From NCBI RefSeq assembly GCF_026107645.2, contig NZ_JAPCHV010000024.1:1-48388 (forward strand): 48,388 nt of DNA. Reading direction: 5' to 3'. The translations under genes were made by a program, and so were the position numbers. This DNA comes from Flavobacterium sp. MFBS3-15. GTDB lineage: Bacteria > Bacteroidota > Bacteroidia > Flavobacteriales > Flavobacteriaceae. Under the pieces are notes generated by a model. That model was not told where the DNA came from. It ran no database searches and worked only from the letters and a program-made list of their open reading frames with translations. Positions 1-7,962 of the stretch are shown here, piece by piece (positions within the stretch are counted from its first letter, which is position 1; the number at the start of each line of letters is the position of its first letter).

Positions 1-45
1 TTTTAAAACGTATAACCTTTTATGGGCTAAAAAGGAGACTTTAAA

Positions 46-75
46 ATGTCAAAATCAGCATGCAAAGAAAAGTAA
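46..75 (+). other. Nine-codon ORF with Shine-Dalgarno-like site (doubtful)
   Basis: An AAGGAG-like tract at about 32-37 precedes an ATG at 46 by about 8 nt, and the frame closes with TAA at 73-75, giving a 9-residue Lys/Ser-rich peptide (MSKSACKEK). Strong Shine-Dalgarno sites are unusual in Flavobacteriia, which is why it is listed. A hairpin follows at 95-119. It could be chance, a leader peptide, or a relic. Nothing links it to a known family. Confidence 0.15.
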
Positions 76-94
76 ACTTAATTAAAATGAAAAA

Positions 95-119
95 GGGGCT
101 ATCCTTTTGAGACAGCCCC
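95..119. repeat. GGGGCT hairpin of the GGGGCTGTCTCAAAAG family
   Basis: GGGGCT (95-100) pairs with AGCCCC (114-119). The minus-strand reading is GGGGCTGTCTCAAAAGG, followed after the stem by a T-run, so it could terminate leftward transcription. A copy with the same GGGGCTGTCTCAAAAG core lies at 48273-48300 on the opposite strand. Confidence 0.5.
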
Positions 120-209
120 CCTTAAAAAACAGAATGATAATATAACCTGAATTAGGGATAATATTACAAGGTTCTTTAAAACAAAGGTGTTGGGAATACT
201 TATTTCAAG

Positions 210-367
210 GATTTTTACCACAAGGGACACAAGGTTATTCACCAGGAACACAAAGCAGAAATAATAAAGTCTTTACGCTGAAAGCACACAAAGCTTTGTG
301 ACCTCCCGCCTTTGGCGGCATTCATTGTGCACCTTGTGTAAATCTTCGCGCCCTTTGTGGTAAAATC
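210..367. repeat. Imperfect palindromic intergenic repeat
   Basis: The outer arms (210-226 and 351-367, core ACCACAAGGG / CCCTTTGTGGT) are inverted copies with one indel. Inside are a perfect 14-bp palindrome CACAAAGCTTTGTG (287-300) and a CCGCC-ttt-GGCGG hairpin (306-318). No credible ORF is present. The style matches dispersed non-coding repeats seen in Flavobacterium genomes. It occupies most of the gene-free first 540 bp. Confidence 0.6.
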
Positions 368-391
368 ATCTATCTGTTTCGATGGCAGTAA

Positions 392-412
392 AGACGTTGC
401 ATTGCAACGTCT
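392..412. repeat. 21-bp perfect palindrome
   Basis: AGACGTTGCA and TGCAACGTCT are perfect inverted arms around a single central T. Adjacent bases (GTAA before, CTAC after) resemble the arms of the GTAGAGA...TCTCTAC element at 21434-21500, so both probably belong to one dispersed family. The rest of 413-542 holds no recognisable feature apart from the leader of the following gene. Confidence 0.55.
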
Positions 413-542
413 CTACCCTTAAAAAGCAGAATGATAATATAATTAAAGACAATCCCCAATGTTAAAATACACCTAATTCACAAGGCTTTGGAATTGCAAA
501 TAGGTAAATTCGTACTGCATCGCATAACCGAATTATTTTACC

Positions 543-1820
543 ATGAAAACATCGTACATTACCCTGGCCCTGGTGGCTGTAATGGCCCTGTCCTCCTGCA
601 AAAAGGACCGCGTGACCAAAGAAGAAAAAGAGGCCGCCAAAGCCGAAGGCAGCACTACCGTGCAAACCGCCATAGGCCCGCTCACCCTCCCGGCGCCCTA
701 TGCCACCGAATCGGCAACCAAGAGAAACAGCATGGCCGACTGGCCGGAGGGTCAAACCCCGAAGGCCCCGGCAGGATTTACGGTAACCATATTTGCTGCC
801 GACCTCAAGAACCCGCGCAATACCTACATCGCCCCGAACGGCGACATTTTTGTGGCGGAATCGAACACCAAAGGCAGCGCCGACCAGATAACCGTTTTCC
901 GTGATAAGGACAAGGACGGGACTTTTGAGACCCGTACTGTTTTTGCTGAGGACCTGAACCAGAACTACGGCATGCTGGTACTGAACAATTACTTTTACAT
1001 TGCCAATACCGACGGGCTGTACCGCTACCCGTACAAAACGGGCGACTTAAAGCTGGCTCCCAAAGGCGAAAAGATCGTAGAGCTTCCCGGCAAGGGCTAC
1101 AACAACCACTGGACACGCAACCTGCTGGCGAATGCCGACGGGTCGAAGATATACATCTCGGTGGGCTCATCGAGCAACGTGGGCGAGAACGGCATGGAGA
1201 ACGAAGTGCGCCGCGCCTGCATCCTCGAAATTAACCCCGACGGCAGCGGCGAGCGCATTTATGCCGGCGGCCTCCGCAACCCCGTGGGCATGGACTGGAA
1301 CCCTGCCAATAAAGAACTGTGGACAGCAGTCAATGAGCGCGACGAACTGGGCGACAACCTGGTGCCCGACTACATAACCAGCGTAAAGGAAGGCGGCTTT
1401 TACGGATGGCCCTACTCCTACTACGGTCAGATCGAGGACCCGCGCATGAAAGGCAAAGCACCCGAACTGGTGGCCAAAGCCATTGTGCCGGATTTTCCGG
1501 TGGGCAGCCACACCGCGGCGCTTGGCCTTACATTTTATAATGCCGATGCGTTTCCTGCCGACTACAAAGGCGGTGCATTCGTAGGCCAGCACGGCTCCTG
1601 GAACAGGTCGGTGCTGAGCGGGTATAAAGTACTGTTCGTACCGTTTAAAAATGGCAAGCCTTCAGGTCCGCCGCAGGATTTCCTTACCGGCTTCATTGCC
1701 GATGAGAAAAAAGCCGAAGCCTGGGGCCGCCCGGTGGATGTAACCGTAATGAACGACGGCTCGCTGCTGGTGAATGACGATAGCGGGAATACGCTTTGGA
1801 GGGTGAGTGCGAATAAATAA
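543..1820 (+). CDS. PQQ-dependent sugar/sorbosone dehydrogenase-like lipoprotein
   Basis: The 425-residue exported protein has a lipoprotein signal: basic start, hydrophobic stretch and lipobox LSSC with Cys19 as the predicted lipidated residue. The region from about residue 75 to the end reads as a six-bladed beta-propeller of the soluble glucose/L-sorbosone dehydrogenase (GSDH) type. Typical cues are NPRNTYIAPNGDIFVAES, GGLRNPVGMDWNP, EGGFYGWPY, AALGLTFY and GQHGSWNRS, with the arginine/histidine pattern expected around a PQQ pocket. Proteins of this family oxidise aldoses or aldehydes in the periplasm using PQQ, but many members have no proven substrate. No PQQ synthesis genes are in the window, so cofactor would be scavenged or made elsewhere. 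The chosen ATG gives an intact signal peptide. The next gene, a TonB receptor, is on the same strand 357 bp away beyond a repeat block. Confidence 0.8.
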   Translation: MKTSYITLALVAVMALSSCKKDRVTKEEKEAAKAEGSTTVQTAIGPLTLPAPYATESATKRNSMADWPEGQTPKAPAGFTVTIFAADLKNPRNTYIAPNGDIFVAESNTKGSADQITVFRDKDKDGTFETRTVFAEDLNQNYGMLVLNNYFYIANTDGLYRYPYKTGDLKLAPKGEKIVELPGKGYNNHWTRNLLANADGSKIYISVGSSSNVGENGMENEVRRACILEINPDGSGERIYAGGLRNPVGMDWNPANKELWTAVNERDELGDNLVPDYITSVKEGGFYGWPYSYYGQIEDPRMKGKAPELVAKAIVPDFPVGSHTAALGLTFYNADAFPADYKGGAFVGQHGSWNRSVLSGYKVLFVPFKNGKPSGPPQDFLTGFIADEKKAEAWGRPVDVTVMNDGSLLVNDDSGNTLWRVSANK

Positions 1821-1821
1821 A

Positions 1822-2128
1822 TTCCAAAAGACAAATCCCAAATAACAAATTTGAGCTGCTCTTACGGGGGTTCGTCACTGCGAGGAGGCACGACGAAGCA
1901 GTCTTTCTATACAGATGAAACTCGTTACGCAGGAAAGATTGCTTCGTCGTGCCTCCTCGCAATGACAGTGACGGAGTTATTTTCCAAAAAACAAATCCTA
2001 AATAACAAATTGAGCAACTCTCACGGTGGGGCGTCACTGCGAGGAGGCACGACGAAGCAGTCTTTCTTTATAAACATTACAATTTGTAGCGGAGGAAAGA
2101 TTGCTTAGTCGTACCTCCCCGCAATGAC
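1822..2128. repeat. Tandem-duplicated palindromic repeat block (period about 159 bp)
   Basis: Two diverged direct copies (from about 1822 and about 1982) each contain an A-rich lead-in (TTCCAAAA-ACAAATCC) followed by a palindrome. Arms of copy 1 are 1873-1907 and 1933-1966; copy 2 spans 2032-2128. The arm core is CTGCGAGGAGGCACGACGAA on one side and its inverse on the other. A related single element is at 22388-22471. The block fills the 357-bp gap between two genes and has no real ORF. Confidence 0.75.
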
Positions 2129-2177
2129 TTCACCTAAATTATTTTTTAAAAACTCCCTATTTGCTTAGCTTTATGCC

Positions 2178-4367
2178 ATGCTAAAAAAACTACTACCGCT
2201 CCTGTTTCTTATCACCCTGAATGCTTTTGCACAGGATACCATTGGCAGAAAAAAAACTAACCCTGTATTTATCCCGCAGGAAATTCAGGATGACACTCTG
2301 ATCAAGTCTCCAAACAAGGGCCCCGAATTTCATCACGTAATCGATTATGCGCATGGAGTACAGATAAAATCGATTACTCTTGAAGAGCTTACCATCAGCC
2401 GCTACCACATCAACGACAGCCTGCTTAATGCCCCGGCTTCCATCAGCATACTGTCGCAATCACAAATACAGCGCAATAATCTGTCCGACATCTCGCCGGT
2501 GCTCAACACGCTGCCGGGGGTATTCATGCAGTCGGGCGGCATCAATACCAACCGCATTTCCATTCGCGGCATCGGGGCCAGGACACCGTATGGCACCAAC
2601 AAGATCCGCGCGTTTTACGGGAGCATACCGCTTACCTCGGGCGACAGCGAAACCACCATCGAGGATATCGACCTTGAAATCATAGACCGGGTGGAAGTGA
2701 TCAAGGGGCCGCTTTCCAGCCTGTACGGTGCGGGGCTGGGCGGCGCGATACTGCTTACGCCAAAACTATCAGCCGCAACGGGGAGCACCGGAAAGGTCAG
2801 CACCACACATGGGTCGTTCGGACTGATGAAAAATACCATCGGCTACAGCCTGGATACCCAAAACGGGAGCCTTAACCTCAGCTACCACAAACTGGAAACC
2901 GACGGCTACCGCGACAACAGCGCGTATGAACGGGAAGGCGTGACCCTTGCCGGCGAGCTGTTCCGGAAAGAAAACAGCAGGCTGACCTACTTTGGGAATT
3001 ACACGTATTTGAAAGCCTACATACCGAGTTCCATCGACAAAGAAACCTTTGAGAACGACCCTGGCGCGGCGGCCTTTACGTGGAATGCGGCCAAAGGCTA
3101 TGAACAATACGATTCGTGGCTGGGCGGGCTGGCCTACGACTGGCAGTTGGGCAAAGTAAAGAACTCGACTTCTGTATTCATCAACTTCAAGGAGAATTAT
3201 GAGCCGCGGCCTTTCGACATCCTGGCGCAGGACACCAAAGCCTGGGGCGCGCGCACGCAGTTTTCGGGTGACTTTAAGCTGGGCAAAATGAAAACGGAGT
3301 TTGTGGCCGGGCTGGAATATTTCAACGACGGGTTCGAGGGCAGCACCTATGCCAACCTGTATGAGGACAACAACGGGCAGGGCAGCCTGCAGGGAGAAAG
3401 GCTTACAGGTACCGAACAGCAGCGCGGCTTCATCAATGCCTTTGCGCAACTGAGGGTACAACTGGCACGGAAGTGGGAATTGCAGGCCGGGCTGAACTAT
3501 AACAAAACGCAGTTTGAGCTGGACAACACCTTCCCGGAAGCATCATCCTCTTCCGAAAGCTATGCCTATGAAGGCATCTGGTCGCCACAGGTATCGCTAT
3601 TGTACAAGCCGTCGCCATTGCAAACACTCTATGCGTCGGTAAGCCGTGGTTTTTCCTTGCCCTCAATAGAAGAAACACTGACCGAAGATGGCACCATCAA
3701 CCCTAACATAAAACCGGAGAACGGGTACAATTTTGAGGTGGGCGGCAAGTTTTGGCTGCAGGACAGGAACCTGTATGCCGAAATTTCATTATACAGGATG
3801 CAGGTGAAGGACCTGCTCGTGGCGCAACGCGTAGGCGACGACCAATACGTGGGGGTGAATGCCGGCGAAACGCTGCACCAGGGCATCGAGGCCAGCATCA
3901 CCCACCACTGGCAGATAAGCCCGGCCTTTGCACTGAAGCGGTATGTAGCGGTCTCCATCGGCCAATATGAGTTCACGGAATTCCTGAACAACGATGTGGA
4001 CTATTCGGGCAACGACCTTACGGGCGTGCCGGACAACAAGATCAATGCGGGCATTACATTGCTCGCACCGTATGGACTGTACCTCACTGCCGACTACTAC
4101 TATGTGAACCGCCTGCCGCTGAATGACGCCAATTCGCTTTACGCCGACAGCTACAACCTGCTCAATGGCAAAGCAGGGTGGCGACACGAATTGTTCAAAG
4201 GGTTTACGACCCATGTTTCGGCAGGCGTGAACAATGCCACCGACACAAAATATGCTTCGATGGTTTTGGTCAACGCAACAGGTTTCGGGGGAGCTTCGCC
4301 GAGGTATTATTATCCCGGTTTGCCCGTCAATTTTTATGGAAATGTTTCGGTGAATTACAGTTTTTAG
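2178..4367 (+). CDS. TonB-dependent outer-membrane receptor
   Basis: The 729-residue protein has a type I signal peptide (MLKKLLPLLFLITLNAFA, cleavage before Gln19). A plug domain at about residues 75-200 carries the usual SISILS, LPGVFMQSGG, ISIRGIG and DRVEVIKGPLSSLYG sequences. A long C-terminal beta-barrel follows and ends in the aromatic VNYSF needed for barrel assembly. TonB receptors import iron complexes, cobalamin or glycans. This one lacks the N-terminal carboxypeptidase-like domain of SusC-type glycan receptors, so a siderophore or other small chelate is more likely, but the ligand cannot be read from sequence. There is no SusD partner beside it. A TATTTG-like box lies in the 30 nt before the ATG. 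Shared regulation with the upstream PQQ-type dehydrogenase is possible but unproven. Confidence 0.88.
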   Translation: MLKKLLPLLFLITLNAFAQDTIGRKKTNPVFIPQEIQDDTLIKSPNKGPEFHHVIDYAHGVQIKSITLEELTISRYHINDSLLNAPASISILSQSQIQRNNLSDISPVLNTLPGVFMQSGGINTNRISIRGIGARTPYGTNKIRAFYGSIPLTSGDSETTIEDIDLEIIDRVEVIKGPLSSLYGAGLGGAILLTPKLSAATGSTGKVSTTHGSFGLMKNTIGYSLDTQNGSLNLSYHKLETDGYRDNSAYEREGVTLAGELFRKENSRLTYFGNYTYLKAYIPSSIDKETFENDPGAAAFTWNAAKGYEQYDSWLGGLAYDWQLGKVKNSTSVFINFKENYEPRPFDILAQDTKAWGARTQFSGDFKLGKMKTEFVAGLEYFNDGFEGSTYANLYEDNNGQGSLQGERLTGTEQQRGFINAFAQLRVQLARKWELQAGLNYNKTQFELDNTFPEASSSSESYAYEGIWSPQVSLLYKPSPLQTLYASVSRGFSLPSIEETLTEDGTINPNIKPENGYNFEVGGKFWLQDRNLYAEISLYRMQVKDLLVAQRVGDDQYVGVNAGETLHQGIEASITHHWQISPAFALKRYVAVSIGQYEFTEFLNNDVDYSGNDLTGVPDNKINAGITLLAPYGLYLTADYYYVNRLPLNDANSLYADSYNLLNGKAGWRHELFKGFTTHVSAGVNNATDTKYASMVLVNATGFGGASPRYYYPGLPVNFYGNVSVNYSF

Positions 4368-4456
4368 CACACTGTACCCAAAAATCATCCCGGCAACCCC
4401 CAAAAATCATATCTTAGTGGCTCAAAAATACCCTTACAAGTATCTAAAAACCACCT

Positions 4457-5011
4457 TTGAACGAGCCATTTTACCATAAAATCATCAACAGTACGGCGCA
4501 CCGGCCCATCCGTGACCAATTATCGGGTGAGGTGCTGGACAACCCTGATTTACTCCCTGATTTATTGCACATTGCCTTTGACACAACGGACAAAAACCAT
4601 CACAAAGCCTGCTGGGTACTGGAACTCGTCATGGAGGCGAGGATCGAATGGCTGGCACCCCACATGGATGCTTTTTGCAATGCGCTTTCGGGCTATAGGC
4701 AGGAGGGCGCGATACGGTCGATATCGAAGGTTTGCCTCTTTGCCGTGACCCGTCACCGGAAGGTAAAATTACTGGAAAACAAGCATTTGGAACAGATTAC
4801 CGAAGCCTGCTTCGACTGGCTCATCGACCCTGAGGGTAAAGTGGCGGCGAAGGCGTATGCCATGCGGGCACTATTCATCATTGGCAAAAATGAAGACTGG
4901 ATCTACCCTGAATTACAGCGCATTTTATCGGAAGACAGCGTGAAGCATACCGCGGCTTATAAGGGAGCTGCAAAAGACATATTAAACAAAATCAATACCT
5001 TACAGGGATAA
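4457..5011 (+). CDS. Hypothetical HEAT-like helical protein
   Basis: This 184-residue protein has no signal peptide or membrane segment. The sequence is rich in amphipathic helices with HEAT/armadillo-like spacing (for example the stretches around residues 45-75 and 105-160). A stop codon at 4445 leaves no ATG before the conserved N-terminus, so translation most likely starts at TTG 4457 (MNEPFYHK); the next in-frame ATG is about 55 codons later and would remove the first helical pair. It lies 45 nt upstream of the dicarboxylate symporter on the same strand. I recall homologues in flavobacteria labelled adenylosuccinate lyase, but the purB catalytic motifs are absent and I do not assign that role. 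Confidence 0.6.
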   Translation: MNEPFYHKIINSTAHRPIRDQLSGEVLDNPDLLPDLLHIAFDTTDKNHHKACWVLELVMEARIEWLAPHMDAFCNALSGYRQEGAIRSISKVCLFAVTRHRKVKLLENKHLEQITEACFDWLIDPEGKVAAKAYAMRALFIIGKNEDWIYPELQRILSEDSVKHTAAYKGAAKDILNKINTLQG

Positions 5012-5020
5012 AGCAATGAA

Positions 5021-5051
5021 TTGCGGTAGTTCTTCAGAATCCTTATCTTCG
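5021..5051 (+). promoter_or_regulatory. Bacteroidota-type promoter of the symporter gene
   Basis: TTG at 5021-5023, a 20-nt spacer and TATCTTCG at 5044-5051 match the TTG / TAnnTTTG pattern with one mismatch. The box ends 5 nt before the ATG at 5057, implying a leaderless or almost leaderless mRNA if it is used. Confidence 0.4.
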
Positions 5052-5056
5052 GCACG

Positions 5057-6292
5057 ATGAAACCATCTCCCGAAATCCCGCAAACCCAACAAAGCCTGCT
5101 CTTCAGGATAGTGACCAACCTTACCTTTTGGGTGCTGATCGCTATTTTAGCCGGCATTTTGCTTGGGCATTTTACTCCGGCCACGGCTATGAAAATGGAG
5201 GTTATAGGCACAACGTTTGTGGGCATCATCAAGATATTCATAGTACCCATCATTTTCCTGACCATAGTACTCGGCATTGCGGGAATGGGCGACCTGAAGA
5301 AGGTGGGGCGCATTGGGCTGAAATCGCTGATATACTTTGAGATAGTCACTACATTCGCACTCGCTATCGGTGTAGCGGTGGCGTACTTCATTGAGCCGGG
5401 CAAGATTGACAAGTCAGGGCTTGACATCGGCGACCCGTCGAAGTATACCCAACAGGCTGGGGAGTTCAGCTGGCTGCAATTTTTCCTTGACAACATTACC
5501 CTGCAGGTACTTGTGGTGGCCATTATAACCGGCATTGCACTGAATTATTACAGGAAACGCGAGCAGGCCATCAGCATTTTATACACCTGTTCCAAATATG
5601 TTTTCCTGGCGCTGAAATGGGTCATGTACCTGGCGCCTGTGGGGGCTTTCGGCGGAATGGCGTTTACCATTGGCAAATTCGGGCTGCACACGCTGGTACC
5701 GTTGGGCAAACTGATGCTGACGGTTTACATTACCATGGCGCTGTTCATCTTTGTGATACTGGGCGGCATCATGAAATATTACAGGCAAAGCATCCTGGAA
5801 TTCATCACCTATATTAAGGCAGAACTGCTCATCGTGCTGGGCACTTCCTCTTCCGAAAGCGCGCTGCCCAACCTGATGGAAAAACTCGAGAAGATGGGCT
5901 GCAGCAAACCGGTGGTCGGGCTTGTGGTGCCTACGGGTTATTCCTTTAATCTCGACGGAACCTCCATATACCTGTCGATGGCGGTGATATTCCTGGCGCA
6001 GCTATATGATGTGCACCTGACCTTTGGCGAGATAGCCACCGTCATCGGGCTGCTGATGATTACGTCAAAAGGGGCTGCGGGCGTAACGGGAAGCGGGTTC
6101 ATTGTGCTGGCTTCGACACTGACGGCAATCAATAAAATTCCTGTAGAAGGGTTGGCATTCCTGCTGGGTGTAGACAAATTCATGAGTGAGGCACGTGCGA
6201 TAACCAACTTCATAGGCAATGGCGTGGCTACTATCGTTATATCAAAATCGGAAGGTGAATTTGTGGATGTGGATAACCCGAGGGTGGAGTAG
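5057..6292 (+). CDS. Dicarboxylate/amino-acid:cation symporter (DAACS family)
   Basis: This is a 411-residue inner-membrane secondary transporter of the DctA/GltP family. The hairpin-1 motif LGTSSSESALP, the TM7 motif GYSFNLDGTS, the hairpin-2 motif SKGAAGVTGSGF and the TM8 motif DKFMSEARAITNFIGN are all present in order, and eight TM segments can be traced. The DKFMSEAR form of TM8 resembles C4-dicarboxylate carriers (DctA) more than glutamate carriers, so uptake of succinate, fumarate, malate or aspartate with protons or sodium is the best guess. Length matches the family. The start is fixed by a promoter-like box immediately upstream. It is followed by a non-coding stretch containing a hairpin repeat and an RNA-like element. 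Confidence 0.88.
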   Translation: MKPSPEIPQTQQSLLFRIVTNLTFWVLIAILAGILLGHFTPATAMKMEVIGTTFVGIIKIFIVPIIFLTIVLGIAGMGDLKKVGRIGLKSLIYFEIVTTFALAIGVAVAYFIEPGKIDKSGLDIGDPSKYTQQAGEFSWLQFFLDNITLQVLVVAIITGIALNYYRKREQAISILYTCSKYVFLALKWVMYLAPVGAFGGMAFTIGKFGLHTLVPLGKLMLTVYITMALFIFVILGGIMKYYRQSILEFITYIKAELLIVLGTSSSESALPNLMEKLEKMGCSKPVVGLVVPTGYSFNLDGTSIYLSMAVIFLAQLYDVHLTFGEIATVIGLLMITSKGAAGVTGSGFIVLASTLTAINKIPVEGLAFLLGVDKFMSEARAITNFIGNGVATIVISKSEGEFVDVDNPRVE

Positions 6293-6329
6293 GCACCTAT
6301 CCGGATTTTCTTACTCTTACGAGATTAGT

Positions 6330-6358
6330 CCTCTCCCCGGCCTTCTCCCAAGGAGAGG
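6330..6358. repeat. CCTCTCC hairpin repeat, possible terminator
   Basis: CCTCTCC (6330-6336) pairs with GGAGAGG (6352-6358). It lies just after the symporter gene and could end its transcript, although no long T-run follows. A similar CCCTTCC / GGGGAGGG element is at 16583-16622. Confidence 0.4.
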
Positions 6359-6430
6359 GTGACGGGACGTGCTGACAGTACGCATATACTATCGAAAATA
6401 TTATGATGAAAACCGAATGTAACATGAATG

Positions 6431-6518
6431 CTTACGCGCGCGTGAGGGATTGCAGCGGCATCCTGCGGAGGCACGGAGCGGACAGGCCCAAGCATTGGCC
6501 TTAGAAAGGGAAGGGACA
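6431..6518 (+). ncRNA. Recurrent Bacteroidota intergenic element, possible structured RNA
   Basis: The G+C-rich stretch contains GCGTGAGGGATTGCAGCGG at 6439-6457, then CATCC, GGAGCGGACAGGCCC and GGGACACACCC at the end. From memory, very similar GCGTGAGGGAT-GCAGCGGCATCC sequences recur in many Flavobacteriia intergenic regions. This may be the element catalogued as the Flavo-1 RNA motif, but I cannot confirm that identity. It sits downstream of the symporter gene, convergent with the MFS gene, and has no coding potential. Confidence 0.35.
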
Positions 6519-6529
6519 CACCCAAAAAA

Positions 6530-7792
6530 TTATTCCTTTTTCCCGCCTTCATCATCATAATTGAAATTCCGCAGCTTTGGTGCGCCGAAAAATGTCACCG
6601 CGACCACTCCAAGCGTGAGGCATCCGCCAACCACAACAGCCCTTACCGTACCGAGCCAATGGGCCATGACACCGCTTTCGAAGTCACCCAGTTCATTGCT
6701 GGAGCTGACGAATATGGTATTGACCGAGGCGACGCGTCCCCGCATGTGGTCGGGTGTAACGAGTTGCAATATAGTACTTCGGATAACTACACTCACCGCA
6801 TCAAACATACCCGAAAACAGCAGCATGAAGAATGAGAGGAGGAAATTCGTGGACAAGCCGAACCCTATGATGCAGAGCGCAAAGCCTGTCACAGCGAGGA
6901 ATAGTTTGCGCCCCGGGTATGTTTTGAGCGGGATAAAGGCCAGCAGCACCAGCGTAACCAATGCCCCGACACCGGGTGCAGAACGCAGGAGCCCGAAGCC
7001 GACCTCATCTACGTGCAGGATTTCCTTTTGGTACACCGGCAGGAGCGCCACTGCCCCGCCAAACAGCACCGAAAACATATCGAGCAGCTGTGCTCCCAGT
7101 AATGCGGGTGTTTTGAGTACAAAACGGATGCCCTGGGTGAGGCTTTGCAGTACCGGCTCTTTTTCCTTTTTGAGGATGGGCTTGCGTTTTATGGAAAGTA
7201 TGGGGATTAGCAAAATAATCTGTATCAGGATGACAGCAAACATACCTGTAGTTATGCTATTGATGGCTATGGCAAGCCCTGCGGCCAACGGCCCGAGCAT
7301 GGCACCCGTTTGCCATGCCATGCTGCTCCAACTGGTAGCATTAGGGAAATGCTCACGCGGCATAACCAATCCGAACAGCGAGAACACAGAAGGCCCCATG
7401 AACGCCCGGGTGATACCGCCAAGGAAAACGAATGCATAGATAAGGTATTGCGTAGAACTTACCCCCAACCTGCCGAAAGCAAAAGGTGTTGTGAGTGCAA
7501 AAAGACTGCAGCCAATAACGATATAAGAGGCGATACAGAACAGTACCATCCTGCGCTTTTCGCTGAGGTCAACCAAATGCCCGGCAAAAAACGAGCAGCA
7601 GATGGCGGGTATCACTTCGGCCAGGCCCACAAGTCCAAGCGCCAGCTTATCGTTGGTAATGTGGTAGATCCAGTAAAAAATAATGGTAGACTGCATATTC
7701 AGGCTGAAAATCAGGCCAAAACGGATGCTGAGGAAGTAGCGGAACTCCTTTATTGACAGTGACGGGTTCTTTGCCCAAAAGCCGTTTTTCAC
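6530..7792 (-). CDS. MFS transporter (DHA3 / EntS-like exporter family)
   Basis: The 420-residue inner-membrane protein has about 12 hydrophobic segments. The loop between TM2 and TM3 reads AGHLVDLSEKRRMVLF, the characteristic G-x-L-x-D-x-x-x-x-R-R element of the major facilitator superfamily, and the basic central loop (IKRKPILKKEKEP, near residues 205-220) separates the two halves. Overall arrangement resembles the MFS_3 group that includes the enterobactin exporter EntS and macrolide efflux MefA-like proteins. The substrate is unknown. The gene is monocistronic by spacing (170 bp to the next gene upstream). A CATCTTTG box, one mismatch from the -7 consensus, lies 50 nt before the start on the same strand (7842-7849). 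Confidence 0.8.
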   Translation of the reverse strand: MKNGFWAKNPSLSIKEFRYFLSIRFGLIFSLNMQSTIIFYWIYHITNDKLALGLVGLAEVIPAICCSFFAGHLVDLSEKRRMVLFCIASYIVIGCSLFALTTPFAFGRLGVSSTQYLIYAFVFLGGITRAFMGPSVFSLFGLVMPREHFPNATSWSSMAWQTGAMLGPLAAGLAIAINSITTGMFAVILIQIILLIPILSIKRKPILKKEKEPVLQSLTQGIRFVLKTPALLGAQLLDMFSVLFGGAVALLPVYQKEILHVDEVGFGLLRSAPGVGALVTLVLLAFIPLKTYPGRKLFLAVTGFALCIIGFGLSTNFLLSFFMLLFSGMFDAVSVVIRSTILQLVTPDHMRGRVASVNTIFVSSSNELGDFESGVMAHWLGTVRAVVVGGCLTLGVVAVTFFGAPKLRNFNYDDEGGKKE

Positions 7793-7874
7793 TTTGTGCT
7801 GATTATGGTATATTTTTATTCGCTATGCACTATAACTTGTGCAAAGATGGTCATTTCCTGACATAAAAACATTA

Positions 7875-7900
7875 TGCTCCTTCGCCAAAGCAAAGGAGCA
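7875..7900 (-). terminator. Terminator hairpin after the GH130 gene
   Basis: TGCTCCTT (7875-7882) and AAGGAGCA (7893-7900) form an 8-bp stem. On the minus strand it is followed by TAATGTTTTTATG, a broken T-run, consistent with ending the GH130 transcript. Confidence 0.5.
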
Positions 7901-7962
7901 GTTTCATCCTGTAAAACAGTAATGCACTAACACCGTCAATGTTTCAGATTTGTATGCGGCGG

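Noticed and set aside
1851..2108. 85-residue plus-strand reading frame with two SLRGGTTKQSF repeats
   Set aside because: It is the translation of the duplicated palindromic repeat, not a gene; the motif arises whenever this DNA element is read in this frame.
6561..7439. 292-residue plus-strand frame opposite the MFS gene
   Set aside because: Antisense shadow; the minus-strand frame has the MFS motif and twelve hydrophobic segments.
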